From: an uncultured Clostridia bacterium
Lineage (GTDB): Bacteria > Bacillota > Clostridia > TANB77 > CAG-508
Length of the DNA: 15,845 bases
Direction: 5' to 3'
NCBI GenBank assembly: GCA_948528155.1
Contig: CAOSZT010000007.1
Coordinates: 18,280-34,124 of the forward strand
The notes under the pieces are model-generated. The model was not told the origin of the DNA. It saw nothing but the letters and a program-made list of their open reading frames with translations, and ran no database searches. Of this stretch, positions 1 to 7,965 are shown piece by piece (positions within the stretch are counted from its first letter, which is position 1; each line of letters starts with the position of its first letter). The position numbers were made by a program, and so were the translations under genes.

Positions 1-1334
1 AACATACAAGATAAAACAAAAATAGTAGAAAATACTATAAATTTCATATTATATAAATTTTTAATTACTTTTATTTCTTTTCTCATTACCCATTTATACA
101 TCGCAAAGTGGCATAGTGCTAATAATATATAACTGAATAGTGTTGTATACCCGGCAGCATGATATCCAAACTTAGAAATAAAGAAATAATTTAAAAGAAT
201 ATTAATACTTGCACAAATTATCGACGCAAAGGAAATCTGCCAGGTCTTTTTATAATAATATTCCAAATTACTAAACATGGAATATAAAAATATAAAAAAA
301 ACTGAAGCAGAAACTGAAGGAATAATCCATTTTGCATCCATATATTTTTCTCCACCAAAAATGAATACAACTTCAGGAGCAAATAGCATTGTTAGTATAC
401 ACAATAAGGCTACAACAAAAAATAAGGGTCCTGTATTTTTCTTTATAGAATCAAATTCACTTGTATGGATACGCTTATAAATATAGGGCACAAGAGAAAA
501 GTTAATAGCATTCACAAATAAAAACATCAAATTAGAAATAGAATAAGCAACACTGTACATCCCTGCCTCAGCTGTCCCAATCATATCACCTATCATTATT
601 CTATCCGCTTGATTTAAAATAAATGTGGAAAGGTAATGAGGGATTAAAGGTAAATTAAATAAAATCGCATATTTCCAGTATTTCTTATTAAAAAAACAAC
701 GACCATTACAAATTAGCATTACAAATAAAAAAACAAAAACCACACATTTTATTAATATCTCTGTGTATATTTTAGCTTCTACTTTATAAGAAGAAAATAT
801 TATAATACTAATTGCTGAACAAGCTACTGTAAGAACAGATAAAACAATAGATACAATTACAAACTTTTTATATTTGAAGTCAAATCTTTCTCTTGCAGAC
901 CAAAATTCATATGCTGGAACGAACATTAATTCTAAAAGCATTGCCCCCATCAATATAGGAGATAAATCAAATACCGAAGTCCAAAAATCTATAAAGGAAA
1001 AATAAATGATAGTTAAAAAAATGGTTATCGTAGTCGTTAGCCCTAATAAAGAGGAGGTAAATCTCTGCCTATCCTCTTTATATGTTAGTAATCCCTTTGT
1101 ATAGCTACTCATATATATGTTCAACGATGAAAATATTACAAAAATGCTATACCAAGATTGAAAAATAGTATAGGTCCCATATTCCTCTTGTGTCATAAGT
1201 CTTGTAAAAATAGGTAAAGAGAGTAAAGCAATACCTTTATTTATAAAGTTACATATGGTATACCAAACTGATGATTTTAAAGGAGATGGTAAATTTTTAT
1301 ATTTATTTGCTAGTTTTAACACTTTGTCTTTCAT
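1..1334 (-). CDS. wzx: Oligosaccharide flippase, Wzx/MOP family (C-terminus cut off by window edge)
   Basis: I translated this frame by hand: it is open for 444 codons from ATG at 1334 to the left edge with no stop, so the gene is partial at its 3' end. The product would flip undecaprenyl-linked repeat units across the membrane. The protein is a series of hydrophobic helices separated by short basic loops. Its start (SVWYTICNFINKGIALLSLP, then IFTRLMTQEEYGTY) is the classic opening of the polysaccharide-biosynthesis flippase family, and a later NQADRIMIGDMIGTAEAGMY segment is also typical. Families are usually about 470-500 residues, so little is missing. The ATG is the first start after an in-frame TAG two codons upstream, and it lies inside the end of the preceding gene (32-nt overlap), which suggests translational coupling. 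The Shine-Dalgarno sequence is weak (GGGG). Substrate cannot be read from the sequence. Confidence 0.93.
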   Translation of the reverse strand, partial: MKDKVLKLANKYKNLPSPLKSSVWYTICNFINKGIALLSLPIFTRLMTQEEYGTYTIFQSWYSIFVIFSSLNIYMSSYTKGLLTYKEDRQRFTSSLLGLTTTITIFLTIIYFSFIDFWTSVFDLSPILMGAMLLELMFVPAYEFWSARERFDFKYKKFVIVSIVLSVLTVACSAISIIIFSSYKVEAKIYTEILIKCVVFVFLFVMLICNGRCFFNKKYWKYAILFNLPLIPHYLSTFILNQADRIMIGDMIGTAEAGMYSVAYSISNLMFLFVNAINFSLVPYIYKRIHTSEFDSIKKNTGPLFFVVALLCILTMLFAPEVVFIFGGEKYMDAKWIIPSVSASVFFIFLYSMFSNLEYYYKKTWQISFASIICASINILLNYFFISKFGYHAAGYTTLFSYILLALCHFAMYKWVMRKEIKVIKNLYNMKFIVFSTIFVLSCM

Positions 1335-2538
1335 CGTCTAACCCCAGTATTTCAACAATTCTTTTACAACTATTACCATCCTTATACTTGTATAAAAAGT
1401 CAATCAATTCTTCCCTTTTTTCAGCAAATGTATCCTTCTCTTTATCTACATCATCAACAAAATTAACAAAATCTTCAAATGTGTAAATGGAAGGTCCAAC
1501 TAAATAATCCTCTATATTTTCAACACTCACACCTAGCTTATACTCTTTCAAATCAGACAATATAAAACCAATCGGTTTATTTAACAAAAGAAACGAGAAG
1601 GCTACTGCAGAATAATCACTAATAATTGCATCACAAGATTTAAATAAACGATAATTATCTAAATTCAAGTCTTTCATTTTCTTTCCAGTAAGTATTATAA
1701 TATTTTCTTGATTATATAAACTCTTAATTGTATTTAAATCTTGTTTAGGGTGAATTTTTATAATAAGAAGATTATTCCTTTCTTTTAAAAAATCCTGTAA
1801 TAATTTTAATTCTTCTTCAGTATCGATAAGAGGGATACCAAACCTCTGATCAACCAAACTATCATTTCTTTTATATCCGCCACCTTTTCTAAATGTTGGC
1901 ATCCATAAAATTATTTTATTATATTTTTTTGTTGTAATTTTTTCTAACTCATTAGGAATATCTTGATATAATACATCATGGCAGGGAAAACCAGGATGAA
2001 TAAATCTTGTATCTGGATATAAAATTCCGTATTGTTTGCATAATACTTCATCATAATTTTTAGAAGGGCTTAATATATAATTTACAGCATCTGGAATATG
2101 AATTTGTCCATAACAATTTTTTAATGATACTGCTCCATGTGTAAAATAGATGGTAATTTGATCTGGTCTGATTTTAGCTGTATACGTGTTGTCAAAGGTG
2201 AAAAATTTTGCTCGACAAATATAATATGCTTTTCTAAAAGATGGCTTGAATAGATAGAGTTGTTTTACATTTTTTTCTTTCAATTTTCTTTTTTTATTTT
2301 TCAAAAGCCAAATTATTTTGTATTTTTCATTATAATTATTTTTAACTAAATAATCATAAAAAGCTCCACCATTACAATCAAAATCGTTATGACTTTCAAT
2401 TATAATCATATTTAAAAGTTTTTTATTTTTAAAAAAGAGATTTATAAATTTACAATAAATAATATTTAATTTATATTTATAAAACACTTGAATAGCATGA
2501 AGGATTCCATGTTTTTTTATATATCCAAGAATTGCCAT
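1303..2538 (-). CDS. CDP-glycerol glycerophosphotransferase family protein (TagB/TagF-like)
   Basis: A 411-residue protein expected to transfer glycerol-phosphate (or a similar polyol phosphate) from a CDP-linked donor to a lipid-linked or polymeric glycan at the cytoplasmic face of the membrane. The C-terminal two thirds carry the family's landmarks: FTHGAVSLK at about 132-140 with the conserved His134, WMPTFRKGGG at about 212-221, KIHPK at about 261-265, and a SDYSAVAFSFLLLNKPIGF block at about 307-325. It matches the single catalytic domain rather than the longer two-domain TagF polymerases, so adding one or a few units is as likely as making a long chain. The start ATG has an excellent ribosome site (AAAGGAGATGAT). 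The gene sits 24 nt after the acetyltransferase and overlaps the flippase start by 32 nt. No CDP-glycerol synthase is visible in the window, so the donor must come from elsewhere. Confidence 0.92.
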   Translation of the reverse strand: MAILGYIKKHGILHAIQVFYKYKLNIIYCKFINLFFKNKKLLNMIIIESHNDFDCNGGAFYDYLVKNNYNEKYKIIWLLKNKKRKLKEKNVKQLYLFKPSFRKAYYICRAKFFTFDNTYTAKIRPDQITIYFTHGAVSLKNCYGQIHIPDAVNYILSPSKNYDEVLCKQYGILYPDTRFIHPGFPCHDVLYQDIPNELEKITTKKYNKIILWMPTFRKGGGYKRNDSLVDQRFGIPLIDTEEELKLLQDFLKERNNLLIIKIHPKQDLNTIKSLYNQENIIILTGKKMKDLNLDNYRLFKSCDAIISDYSAVAFSFLLLNKPIGFILSDLKEYKLGVSVENIEDYLVGPSIYTFEDFVNFVDDVDKEKDTFAEKREELIDFLYKYKDGNSCKRIVEILGLDDERQSVKTSK

Positions 2539-2562
2539 TATATCATCTCCTTTACAATTAAA

Positions 2563-3066
2563 TCACTTAAATTTCTTTTCTTTTTTTAAATTTTCATAAT
2601 GCTCTTTATCTCTATATTTAAACGGTGTTGCTGGATGACCACCAGCAATGGCTAAGGGAGGAATATCTTTACATACTACAGAGCCTGCTTGAATAATTGC
2701 TCCTTCTCCAATAGTCACCCCCCCTAAAATAATTACATTATTTCCCAACCAAACATTATCTTCTATTATAACATCCTTATCAATCCAAGTTTCATCATAA
2801 GGTATTTTTTTACCATTATAATTATGGAAGGATGAAATAATTTGACAGCCTGGTCCTGAGTGAAAATTATCTCCAATCTTTATTACACCATTACCAGACA
2901 TTGCCATACCATTAAAATTAACATTATTCCCTAGCTGTGTTTTAGAGGTAACAAAGGATTTAGATCCACAATAAATTTTTTTACCACAAACCATTGCTCT
3001 TCTCTTTATCTTTAAGGGATAATAAAAATTTGCAGCTCTTCTTTTAACACTGGCAATAAAGCCCAT
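2563..3066 (-). CDS. Hexapeptide-repeat acyltransferase (probable O-acetyltransferase)
   Basis: A 167-residue left-handed beta-helix acyltransferase, probably using acetyl-CoA to acetylate a sugar of the repeat unit. Hexapeptide-type turns run from about residue 45 to 135 (for example IGDNFHSG, IEDNVWLG, IGEGAIIQAGSVV), and the C-terminal IAGGHPATPFKYRD is the usual end of the WcaF/NodL/maltose-acetyltransferase type. His81 in SSFHNYNG is the likely catalytic histidine. A GTG at 3075 is also in frame, but it almost touches the AGAGGAA ribosome site (3076-3082). The ATG at 3066, nine bases away from that site, is the better start. The gene overlaps the upstream polymerase-like gene by 23 nt. 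The acceptor sugar cannot be deduced. Confidence 0.88.
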   Translation of the reverse strand: MGFIASVKRRAANFYYPLKIKRRAMVCGKKIYCGSKSFVTSKTQLGNNVNFNGMAMSGNGVIKIGDNFHSGPGCQIISSFHNYNGKKIPYDETWIDKDVIIEDNVWLGNNVIILGGVTIGEGAIIQAGSVVCKDIPPLAIAGGHPATPFKYRDKEHYENLKKEKKFK

Positions 3067-4228
3067 AACATTCACTTCCTCTAACTAATTTTTTATCTAT
3101 CTTTGGCAAACTAAAAAGTACAACTAAATAAGTAAAATAAAAATAATACTCTGTAACACTTTCAATAAGCATAATAGACATAAACATTATAAGAGTTACT
3201 ATTGCAACTTTATAAAGAGATTTATTTCCAATATTTTTTAAATCCTTGATTCCTAAAAATAATAAGATTAAAAAATCTATAAGTAATAAAATACCTCCAT
3301 CAAGTAAACGTTGAATTAATTCATTATGTGCATAATTAAATCCGCCAGCATCAATACTCCAAGAGGACCAAAATGGTTTTAAAAGTACTCCATAAGCTCC
3401 ATAGCCCGTAAATGGTTTATCCAATATTAGACCATATGCATCTTTCCAAATAAAGGTTCTACCAGATAGGCTGAGTAAACTATTCTGAAAAGAAATGCTT
3501 TCTAATCCAATAGAATACCATACTAGAAAAATATTTAAAAATATAAATATGAAAAAATAACTCTTTGGTTTTAATCGCAATATATAATCTGCCTTAAAAT
3601 GATTTAAAAAATAAAATATGAAGTAAAGCCCTAGGCAAATATAGGAAGCTGCAGTTTGAGATAAGAGCAATGTACATAAGGAAAGTATTCTTAGAGTCTT
3701 AAACTTTTTACCTTTTCTAAAATAAAATTGATCCAAATAGGAAACAAAAATTCCTAATATAGAAATTTGCGAATACATTTGCACATGCCCTAAAAAATAA
3801 ATATGATAAGAGTTTAAACCATATTTAAATATTGGATAAAAACAAATATTTAATACAAATAAAAGTATCAATATATTCGTTATAGATTTCAAAATAACTT
3901 TAGGATATTTTTTTATATAAATAAGAAAAAATATTATAAAAATAGGGGTAACAAGTAATTTTTGAATTCCTTCTCCTAGCTCCCCCTTATTAAATAATGT
4001 TATTCCTAAAAATACTCCATAATATAGACATACAAAATAAATAAACCTATCAATTTTTCCTTTTTTTAGTAAAAAATAATTACCAATATACAATAGCATC
4101 AATATCAAAGATCCAGCAAGCCATATCAAATAAAAGTTACGGTAGCTTGAATAATACTCTGCAAACCCTTTAGGAAACAAAAAAGGAATCAGAATAAAAT
4201 ATATCATTATATTCTTTATTTTTTCCAT
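3044..4228 (-). CDS. O-antigen polymerase/ligase-type membrane protein (Wzy-like)
   Basis: A 394-residue multi-pass membrane protein with roughly ten hydrophobic segments, expected to polymerise exported repeat units or to ligate the finished glycan. The recognisable part is the large external loop in the second half: GRTFIWKDAYGLILDKPFTG at about 256-275, then GAYGV, then AHNELIQRLLDGGILLL at about 300-316. This R...W...G.G...HN...Q...GG pattern is typical of the Wzy/WaaL (Wzy_C) family. The start ATG has AGAGGA seven bases upstream and overlaps the end of the GT32 gene by 13 nt. The other end overlaps the acetyltransferase by 23 nt. A second, unrelated-looking member of the same broad family lies at 12651-14054. 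Sequence alone does not separate polymerase from ligase. Confidence 0.87.
   Translation of the reverse strand: MEKIKNIMIYFILIPFLFPKGFAEYYSSYRNFYLIWLAGSLILMLLYIGNYFLLKKGKIDRFIYFVCLYYGVFLGITLFNKGELGEGIQKLLVTPIFIIFFLIYIKKYPKVILKSITNILILLFVLNICFYPIFKYGLNSYHIYFLGHVQMYSQISILGIFVSYLDQFYFRKGKKFKTLRILSLCTLLLSQTAASYICLGLYFIFYFLNHFKADYILRLKPKSYFFIFIFLNIFLVWYSIGLESISFQNSLLSLSGRTFIWKDAYGLILDKPFTGYGAYGVLLKPFWSSWSIDAGGFNYAHNELIQRLLDGGILLLIDFLILLFLGIKDLKNIGNKSLYKVAIVTLIMFMSIMLIESVTEYYFYFTYLVVLFSLPKIDKKLVRGSECYGLYCQC
3076..3082 (-). promoter_or_regulatory. Ribosome binding site deciding the acetyltransferase start
   Basis: AGAGGAA on the minus strand. It abuts the in-frame GTG at 3075 but sits 9 nt from the ATG at 3066, so the ATG is chosen. 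The site lies inside the 3' end of the upstream polymerase-like gene. Confidence 0.7.
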
Positions 4229-4926
4229 TTTAAAATCCTCTTTAATTTAATGATTCTCTTTTCTCCAATAAACATATACAGCCTTCGTTTTAATCCATTT
4301 CCTTTTGAAAGCCAAGCACCACCATAATGATGAATAGACACAGATTCCTCACATAGTAAATTTAAAGCATTTGTAGAAATCGGATCAAAATATTTTGCTG
4401 GATAGATCGTTACAGTTTGTAAATTTTGTAATTCATTTTTGGATTGAAAGCCAACTTCTGATAATATCTTTGTATTTATATAGGGACATGCCAAATTTTG
4501 AAATTGAGATAAATTAAACTCTAATGAATTATATTCATCAAGCATTTTTTTCAAAATCGGATGAAATTGAACTGAACCAAAGCCTAAACCAGTATTAACA
4601 AAACAGCCATCTTGCTGTATACCAAAATAAGCCTCTTCCGTTAAAAGGAAATTTAAAGATTTCAACAGTTCTACATCTGTATCTAAATATATTCCTCCAT
4701 GATTATATAGTATGTCTATTCTAGCATAATCAGAAACAAATGCCCATTTCTTTGCAGAATAGGCTTGTCTAACAAACTCATTCTTTTCAATGTCGTAATT
4801 GGTTTCATCCCAACGAATAATTTGGAAATCTGGACAAAACTTTTTCCAAGATTGTATACATTTATGTACATACTTTGGCATTGGATTTTTTCCAAACCAG
4901 CAATAATGTATAATCTTTGGTATCAA
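4216..4926 (-). CDS. Glycosyltransferase family 32 (DXD sugar transferase)
   Basis: A 236-residue cytoplasmic, probably membrane-associated GT-A fold glycosyltransferase. It begins IPKIIHYCWFG, the standard opening of bacterial GT32 capsule transferases. It carries the family core SDYARIDILYNHGGIYLDTD, with the metal/nucleotide-binding DTD at about 82-84, followed by LGFGSVQFHPI. I place the start at the TTG at 4926. It lies eight bases after a near-perfect ribosome site (AAAGGAGGTGAT), whereas the more upstream in-frame GTG at 4935 is part of that ribosome site. The TTG start also gives the usual family N-terminus (M-IPKIIHYCW). The 3' end overlaps the Wzy-like gene by 13 nt. Donor and acceptor are unknown; GT32 members often use UDP-hexoses or GDP-mannose. 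Confidence 0.92.
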   Translation of the reverse strand: MIPKIIHYCWFGKNPMPKYVHKCIQSWKKFCPDFQIIRWDETNYDIEKNEFVRQAYSAKKWAFVSDYARIDILYNHGGIYLDTDVELLKSLNFLLTEEAYFGIQQDGCFVNTGLGFGSVQFHPILKKMLDEYNSLEFNLSQFQNLACPYINTKILSEVGFQSKNELQNLQTVTIYPAKYFDPISTNALNLLCEESVSIHHYGGAWLSKGNGLKRRLYMFIGEKRIIKLKRILKWKK

Positions 4927-4929
4927 TTC

Positions 4930-4943
4930 AATCACCTCCTTTT
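4930..4943 (-). promoter_or_regulatory. Extended Shine-Dalgarno of the GT32 gene, containing a decoy GTG
   Basis: The minus strand reads AAAAGGAGGTGATT, an almost complete match to the anti-Shine-Dalgarno sequence. The GTG within it (4933-4935) is in frame with the gene but cannot serve as its start. The TTG at 4926 is 8 nt from the GGAGG core. Confidence 0.8.
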
Positions 4944-4948
4944 AAAGT

Positions 4949-5989
4949 CTATTGGTAAATTTCATTATATTTTTTAAAAAAAGTTTCTATTCTATAATTT
5001 GAATCAAAAACTTCCTTAGCTTTGATAACCTTTAGTCGATTATCCGAATTCATTACTTGATCTAACTTTCTAGACAAATCAACTATTGAATCACTTTCAA
5101 ATAAAAAACCTGTTGATTCTGTAACAATTTCTTGATTACTTTCAATATCTGAGCACAGAACTAGAGTCTCTACTCCAAAGGCTTCTAAAATATTTAAAGG
5201 TAATCCTTCCCATCTAGAAGGCAAAACTAAGCAATCTAACTGAGAAATTACATTTAAAGGATTATTTGTAAAGTCCTTAACAATTATATTATCTGCAGAT
5301 AAATCTTGAATAAGCTCTATAATTTCATTTTTCATAGGACCATCCCCATAAACAAAAAGCTTTCTTTTTGAATTATTATTTGAAAATGATTTAATTAATA
5401 TATCTAATCCTTTTTGTTCAGCGAATCGTCCCACAAAGCCAAAGATATAAAATCCATCATTCTTGTAATCTTGAATTTCTTGAATTTCTTCTTTTATATA
5501 TGAATTATCAATTCCATTAGAAATTGTTAGTAATTGAGGAAATTTGAATCCGTAGTTTATTTCTGTTTGCTTTTCAACTGTTTTCCCACAAGCAACAATC
5601 TTAAAATTTTTCAGCGAAAATTTAGTAAGCTTTATTTTGTCTGAAAAGGTATTATGCATTGTATGAATCAATTTACAATTTTTAGGCTTTGCTAGCGCTA
5701 CATAAAATGCAGCCATACGATGATGGGTATGAATAATATCAAATTTTTCTTTTTTAAGTATTTTTTTTATCTTTTTTAGATTTTTAATAATTAAGAATGG
5801 GTTCTTAGAATCTATATTACTTATCTCATAATGTTTTATTTTCATCTCATCTAGTTTTTTAAGGTTAATCCCTCCAGATGATATAACAGTAATGTCATAA
5901 TTTGCAATAAAATTTTTGCATAATTGTAAAATGACATTTTCTGTTCCACCCAATTCCATACTTTTAGTGAAATAAAGTATTTTTTTCAA
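4949..5989 (-). CDS. Glycosyltransferase, GT4 family
   Basis: A 346-residue GT-B fold glycosyltransferase. The N-terminal acceptor half opens with MKKILYFTKSMELGGTENV, with the GG-loop at about 14-15. The C-terminal nucleotide-sugar half has FGFVGRFAEQKGLDILI (about 183-199), YGDGP (about 214-218) and the retaining EX7E motif in PSRWEGLPLNILEAF (Glu261 and Glu269). It should add one sugar to the lipid-linked repeat unit at the inner membrane face. The start is a TTG at 5989, the first start codon after an in-frame TAG, six bases past the stop of the preceding gene. Its ribosome site is weak (AAGTGAT), so translation may depend on the upstream gene. It is 22 nt from the GT32 gene. Sugar specificity is not readable. 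Confidence 0.93.
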   Translation of the reverse strand: MKKILYFTKSMELGGTENVILQLCKNFIANYDITVISSGGINLKKLDEMKIKHYEISNIDSKNPFLIIKNLKKIKKILKKEKFDIIHTHHRMAAFYVALAKPKNCKLIHTMHNTFSDKIKLTKFSLKNFKIVACGKTVEKQTEINYGFKFPQLLTISNGIDNSYIKEEIQEIQDYKNDGFYIFGFVGRFAEQKGLDILIKSFSNNNSKRKLFVYGDGPMKNEIIELIQDLSADNIIVKDFTNNPLNVISQLDCLVLPSRWEGLPLNILEAFGVETLVLCSDIESNQEIVTESTGFLFESDSIVDLSRKLDQVMNSDNRLKVIKAKEVFDSNYRIETFFKKYNEIYQ

Positions 5990-5995
5990 TTTCTA

Positions 5996-7267
5996 TCACT
6001 TCAATTTCTTTTTAAATATTCTTAAAAACATTATTTTGGGTATAAACCAAAAATCTAACCAATATCTTTTTATCAATCTTTTTGGCTCCTTTAATAACCT
6101 ATAAAACCATTCAAGTCCAATTGAACTCATCCATTTAGGTGCTCTTTTAATTTGCCCTGCTAGAAAATCAACCGTCGCTCCAGCACATACATAAGTTGCC
6201 GAAATCAACTTATCTTTATTTCTAGAGTAAAACTTTTCTTGTTTTGGAGCACTTAAGCATAGTAATACAACCTGTGGATTAGCTTCATTTATTTTCTCTA
6301 TAGTTTTATCAGTTTCCTTTTCATCCTTTTCAAAACCATAAGGTGGAGAATAAAAGCCTACAATTTTAATATCCTCATATTTATCCTTTATATTCTCCAT
6401 AGCCTTTGCAGCTACGTCCTCCTTACCTCCGACAATAAATAAACTATACCCATTCTTATTCATCATTTCTAATAGAGGATAAACCAAATCAGAGCCTGAA
6501 ACCTTATGTTTAAATTTTTTTCTATAAAGATTTGAAAACCATATTAACGGTTTACCGTCTATTAAGGAGATATCACTGTTGTTAATTATATTTTGAAATT
6601 CAATATCCTTATAAGATACTCTCATCATATCTAAATTGACTGGCACTACTACTGATTTACTTTGAGACTTTATACCTTCCTCAATACTTTCTACTGCTTC
6701 ATTCATAGAATAATTATTAAATCTTAGATGAAATATATTGTTTTTTAATAGTTTAAGAGATAAATTATCATCAATATGAATAGCCTTATCTTTGTAAACC
6801 AATTTAAAATCATTTTCAGATAAATTATTCTCCTCTAAGAGATTTTTAAATGAACTAATATCATTTAAATTATAATCTTTTTTATTTTTAGGAAAAAAAT
6901 AAACATATTTGTTATTTTTTGAGATAGATTCATTCTTTTCTAAAAACAGCATAGGAGTTTTTTTATTATTAATTTTCTTATAGTTTATGTCAATTATACT
7001 TTCTCCATTAAATACAAAAAAAGGTTTTTTAGATAAATTTAGATCTTTATTTAGGGGTAACTGCTTAGAATCAAAATAATCAATTTTTAATTTCTTATAC
7101 TTATCTTTTATGTAGGTTTTAAGTTGAGATAAATCATTTGAAGATGAAACTATTATTTTTTTAAATTTTTGTTTTTTTAAATATTCTAAAAGAAATACAA
7201 AAAATGGCTTTTTATATATGGTCTTTAGTATTTTTGAAACATCTTCAACTATAATCAAAGCTTGCAT
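5996..7267 (-). CDS. WecB/TagA/CpsF-family glycosyltransferase with an N-terminal decayed nucleotidyltransferase-like domain
   Basis: A 423-residue protein with two parts. Residues ~179-415 are a complete WecB/TagA/CpsF (GT26) transferase: VPVNLDMM with Asn211, SLIDGKPLIW with Asp237, SGSDLVYPLL, FIVGG, LCLSAPKQEKF, CAGATVDFLAGQIKRAPKW and LEWFYRLLKEPKRLIKRY. These enzymes usually add an N-acetylmannosamine-type sugar to a lipid-linked acceptor. The usual length is about 240 residues, so the first ~178 are an extension. This extension is Lys/Asn-rich and aligns by eye with the nucleotidyltransferase domain of the 10142-11302 gene: MQALII, KPFFVFLLEYL, FKKIIV, FNGESIIDINY, VYFFPKN. However, the GGFGTRL loop is replaced by VEDVSKILK and the metal-binding Asp of NGD is Glu. 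It is probably non-catalytic. The ATG has a strong AAGGAGGAGAT site, 65 nt after gmhA. Confidence 0.9.
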   Translation of the reverse strand: MQALIIVEDVSKILKTIYKKPFFVFLLEYLKKQKFKKIIVSSSNDLSQLKTYIKDKYKKLKIDYFDSKQLPLNKDLNLSKKPFFVFNGESIIDINYKKINNKKTPMLFLEKNESISKNNKYVYFFPKNKKDYNLNDISSFKNLLEENNLSENDFKLVYKDKAIHIDDNLSLKLLKNNIFHLRFNNYSMNEAVESIEEGIKSQSKSVVVPVNLDMMRVSYKDIEFQNIINNSDISLIDGKPLIWFSNLYRKKFKHKVSGSDLVYPLLEMMNKNGYSLFIVGGKEDVAAKAMENIKDKYEDIKIVGFYSPPYGFEKDEKETDKTIEKINEANPQVVLLCLSAPKQEKFYSRNKDKLISATYVCAGATVDFLAGQIKRAPKWMSSIGLEWFYRLLKEPKRLIKRYWLDFWFIPKIMFLRIFKKKLK

Positions 7268-7332
7268 TTTATCTCCTCCTTAAAAATCAAAATCTATTGT
7301 GAATACAACCTATTTATGATAAAACAAATAAC

Positions 7333-7965
7333 CTATAATTCAAAAAATTCTTCTTCTAAAACCATACATATTGTGTGATAAATAGGAAGGTGGTATTCTT
7401 GAATTCTAAAAGTTATATCATTTGGTACTTGAATTATGCAATCACTTAATTCCTGTAAATCACATCTTTTATTTCCAGTCAAAGAAATAACCTTTAAATC
7501 TAAGGCTTTAGCAACCTTGGCAGCATATACACAATTCTTAGAATTTCCAGAGGTTGAAATACATAGAAGAATATCGTCTTTTTTTCCATATCCTAAAACC
7601 TGTTGAGCAAAAACAGCTTCTGGCATTTGATCATTTGAAAATGCTGTAGTCAAGGCTGTTTGTGATACTAAGGATATAGCAGGTAATCCATATTGAAGCT
7701 GATTTGTCAGTTCAATATCATTAATCTTATCAGAAAATTCTTTAGATAAAGTTCTTTTTTTCTTAAAGCCCTTCATTAACTCTCCTACAATATGATCGCA
7801 ATCCGCTGCACTACCGCCATTCCCACAAAGAAGAAGCTTTCCACCATTTTTAAAAGATATAGAAATAAGCTCTATAGCTTTTATTATTTCTTTTTTACAC
7901 GAAAGCAAATCTGGATGCCTTTGCATTAAATCATTTAAATATTCTACAGATTTAGTCTTCATCAT
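7333..7965 (-). CDS. gmhA: Sedoheptulose-7-phosphate isomerase (phosphoheptose isomerase)
   Basis: Converts sedoheptulose-7-phosphate to D-glycero-D-manno-heptose-7-phosphate, the first step of the heptose nucleotide pathway, in the cytoplasm. It is a single SIS domain of about 210 residues. LLLCGNGGSAAD is at about 45-56. A glutamate at ~62 (VGELMKGF) matches the GmhA catalytic Glu. CISTSGNSKN, the sugar-phosphate binding loop, is at about 135-144. RIQEYHLPIYH near the C-terminus carries the second catalytic position (His192). An in-frame TTG at 7989 exists but has no ribosome site. I prefer the ATG at 7965 (or the adjacent ATG at 7962), which overlaps the hddA stop by 14 nt and suggests coupled translation. 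A Lys-rich stretch after residue 64 is somewhat longer than in E. coli GmhA. The neighbours supply the other pathway enzymes. Confidence 0.93.
   Translation of the reverse strand: MMKTKSVEYLNDLMQRHPDLLSCKKEIIKAIELISISFKNGGKLLLCGNGGSAADCDHIVGELMKGFKKKRTLSKEFSDKINDIELTNQLQYGLPAISLVSQTALTTAFSNDQMPEAVFAQQVLGYGKKDDILLCISTSGNSKNCVYAAKVAKALDLKVISLTGNKRCDLQELSDCIIQVPNDITFRIQEYHLPIYHTICMVLEEEFFEL

Noticed and set aside
277..480. Plus-strand frame of 67 codons
   Set aside because: It lies opposite the flippase frame, has no ribosome site and no family-like sequence; a shadow.
1046..1081. Ten-base inverted repeat (ATAAAGAGGA...TCCTCTTTAT) with 16-base loop inside the flippase gene
   Set aside because: The whole stretch is coding with ordinary codons and no T-tract follows; probably chance in AT/purine-rich DNA.
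1271..1486. Plus-strand frame of 71 codons, Ser/Leu-rich
   Set aside because: It is opposite the flippase/glycerophosphotransferase overlap, and its composition is what AT-rich antisense of real genes gives.
4765..4977. Plus-strand frame of 70 codons
   Set aside because: Antisense to the GT32 gene; no independent support.
7316..7343. Possible internal promoter (TTGAAT-16-TATCAT) before the TagA-type gene
   Set aside because: Weak -35 and short spacer in AT-rich DNA where such matches are common; the 65-base gap is suggestive but not enough.
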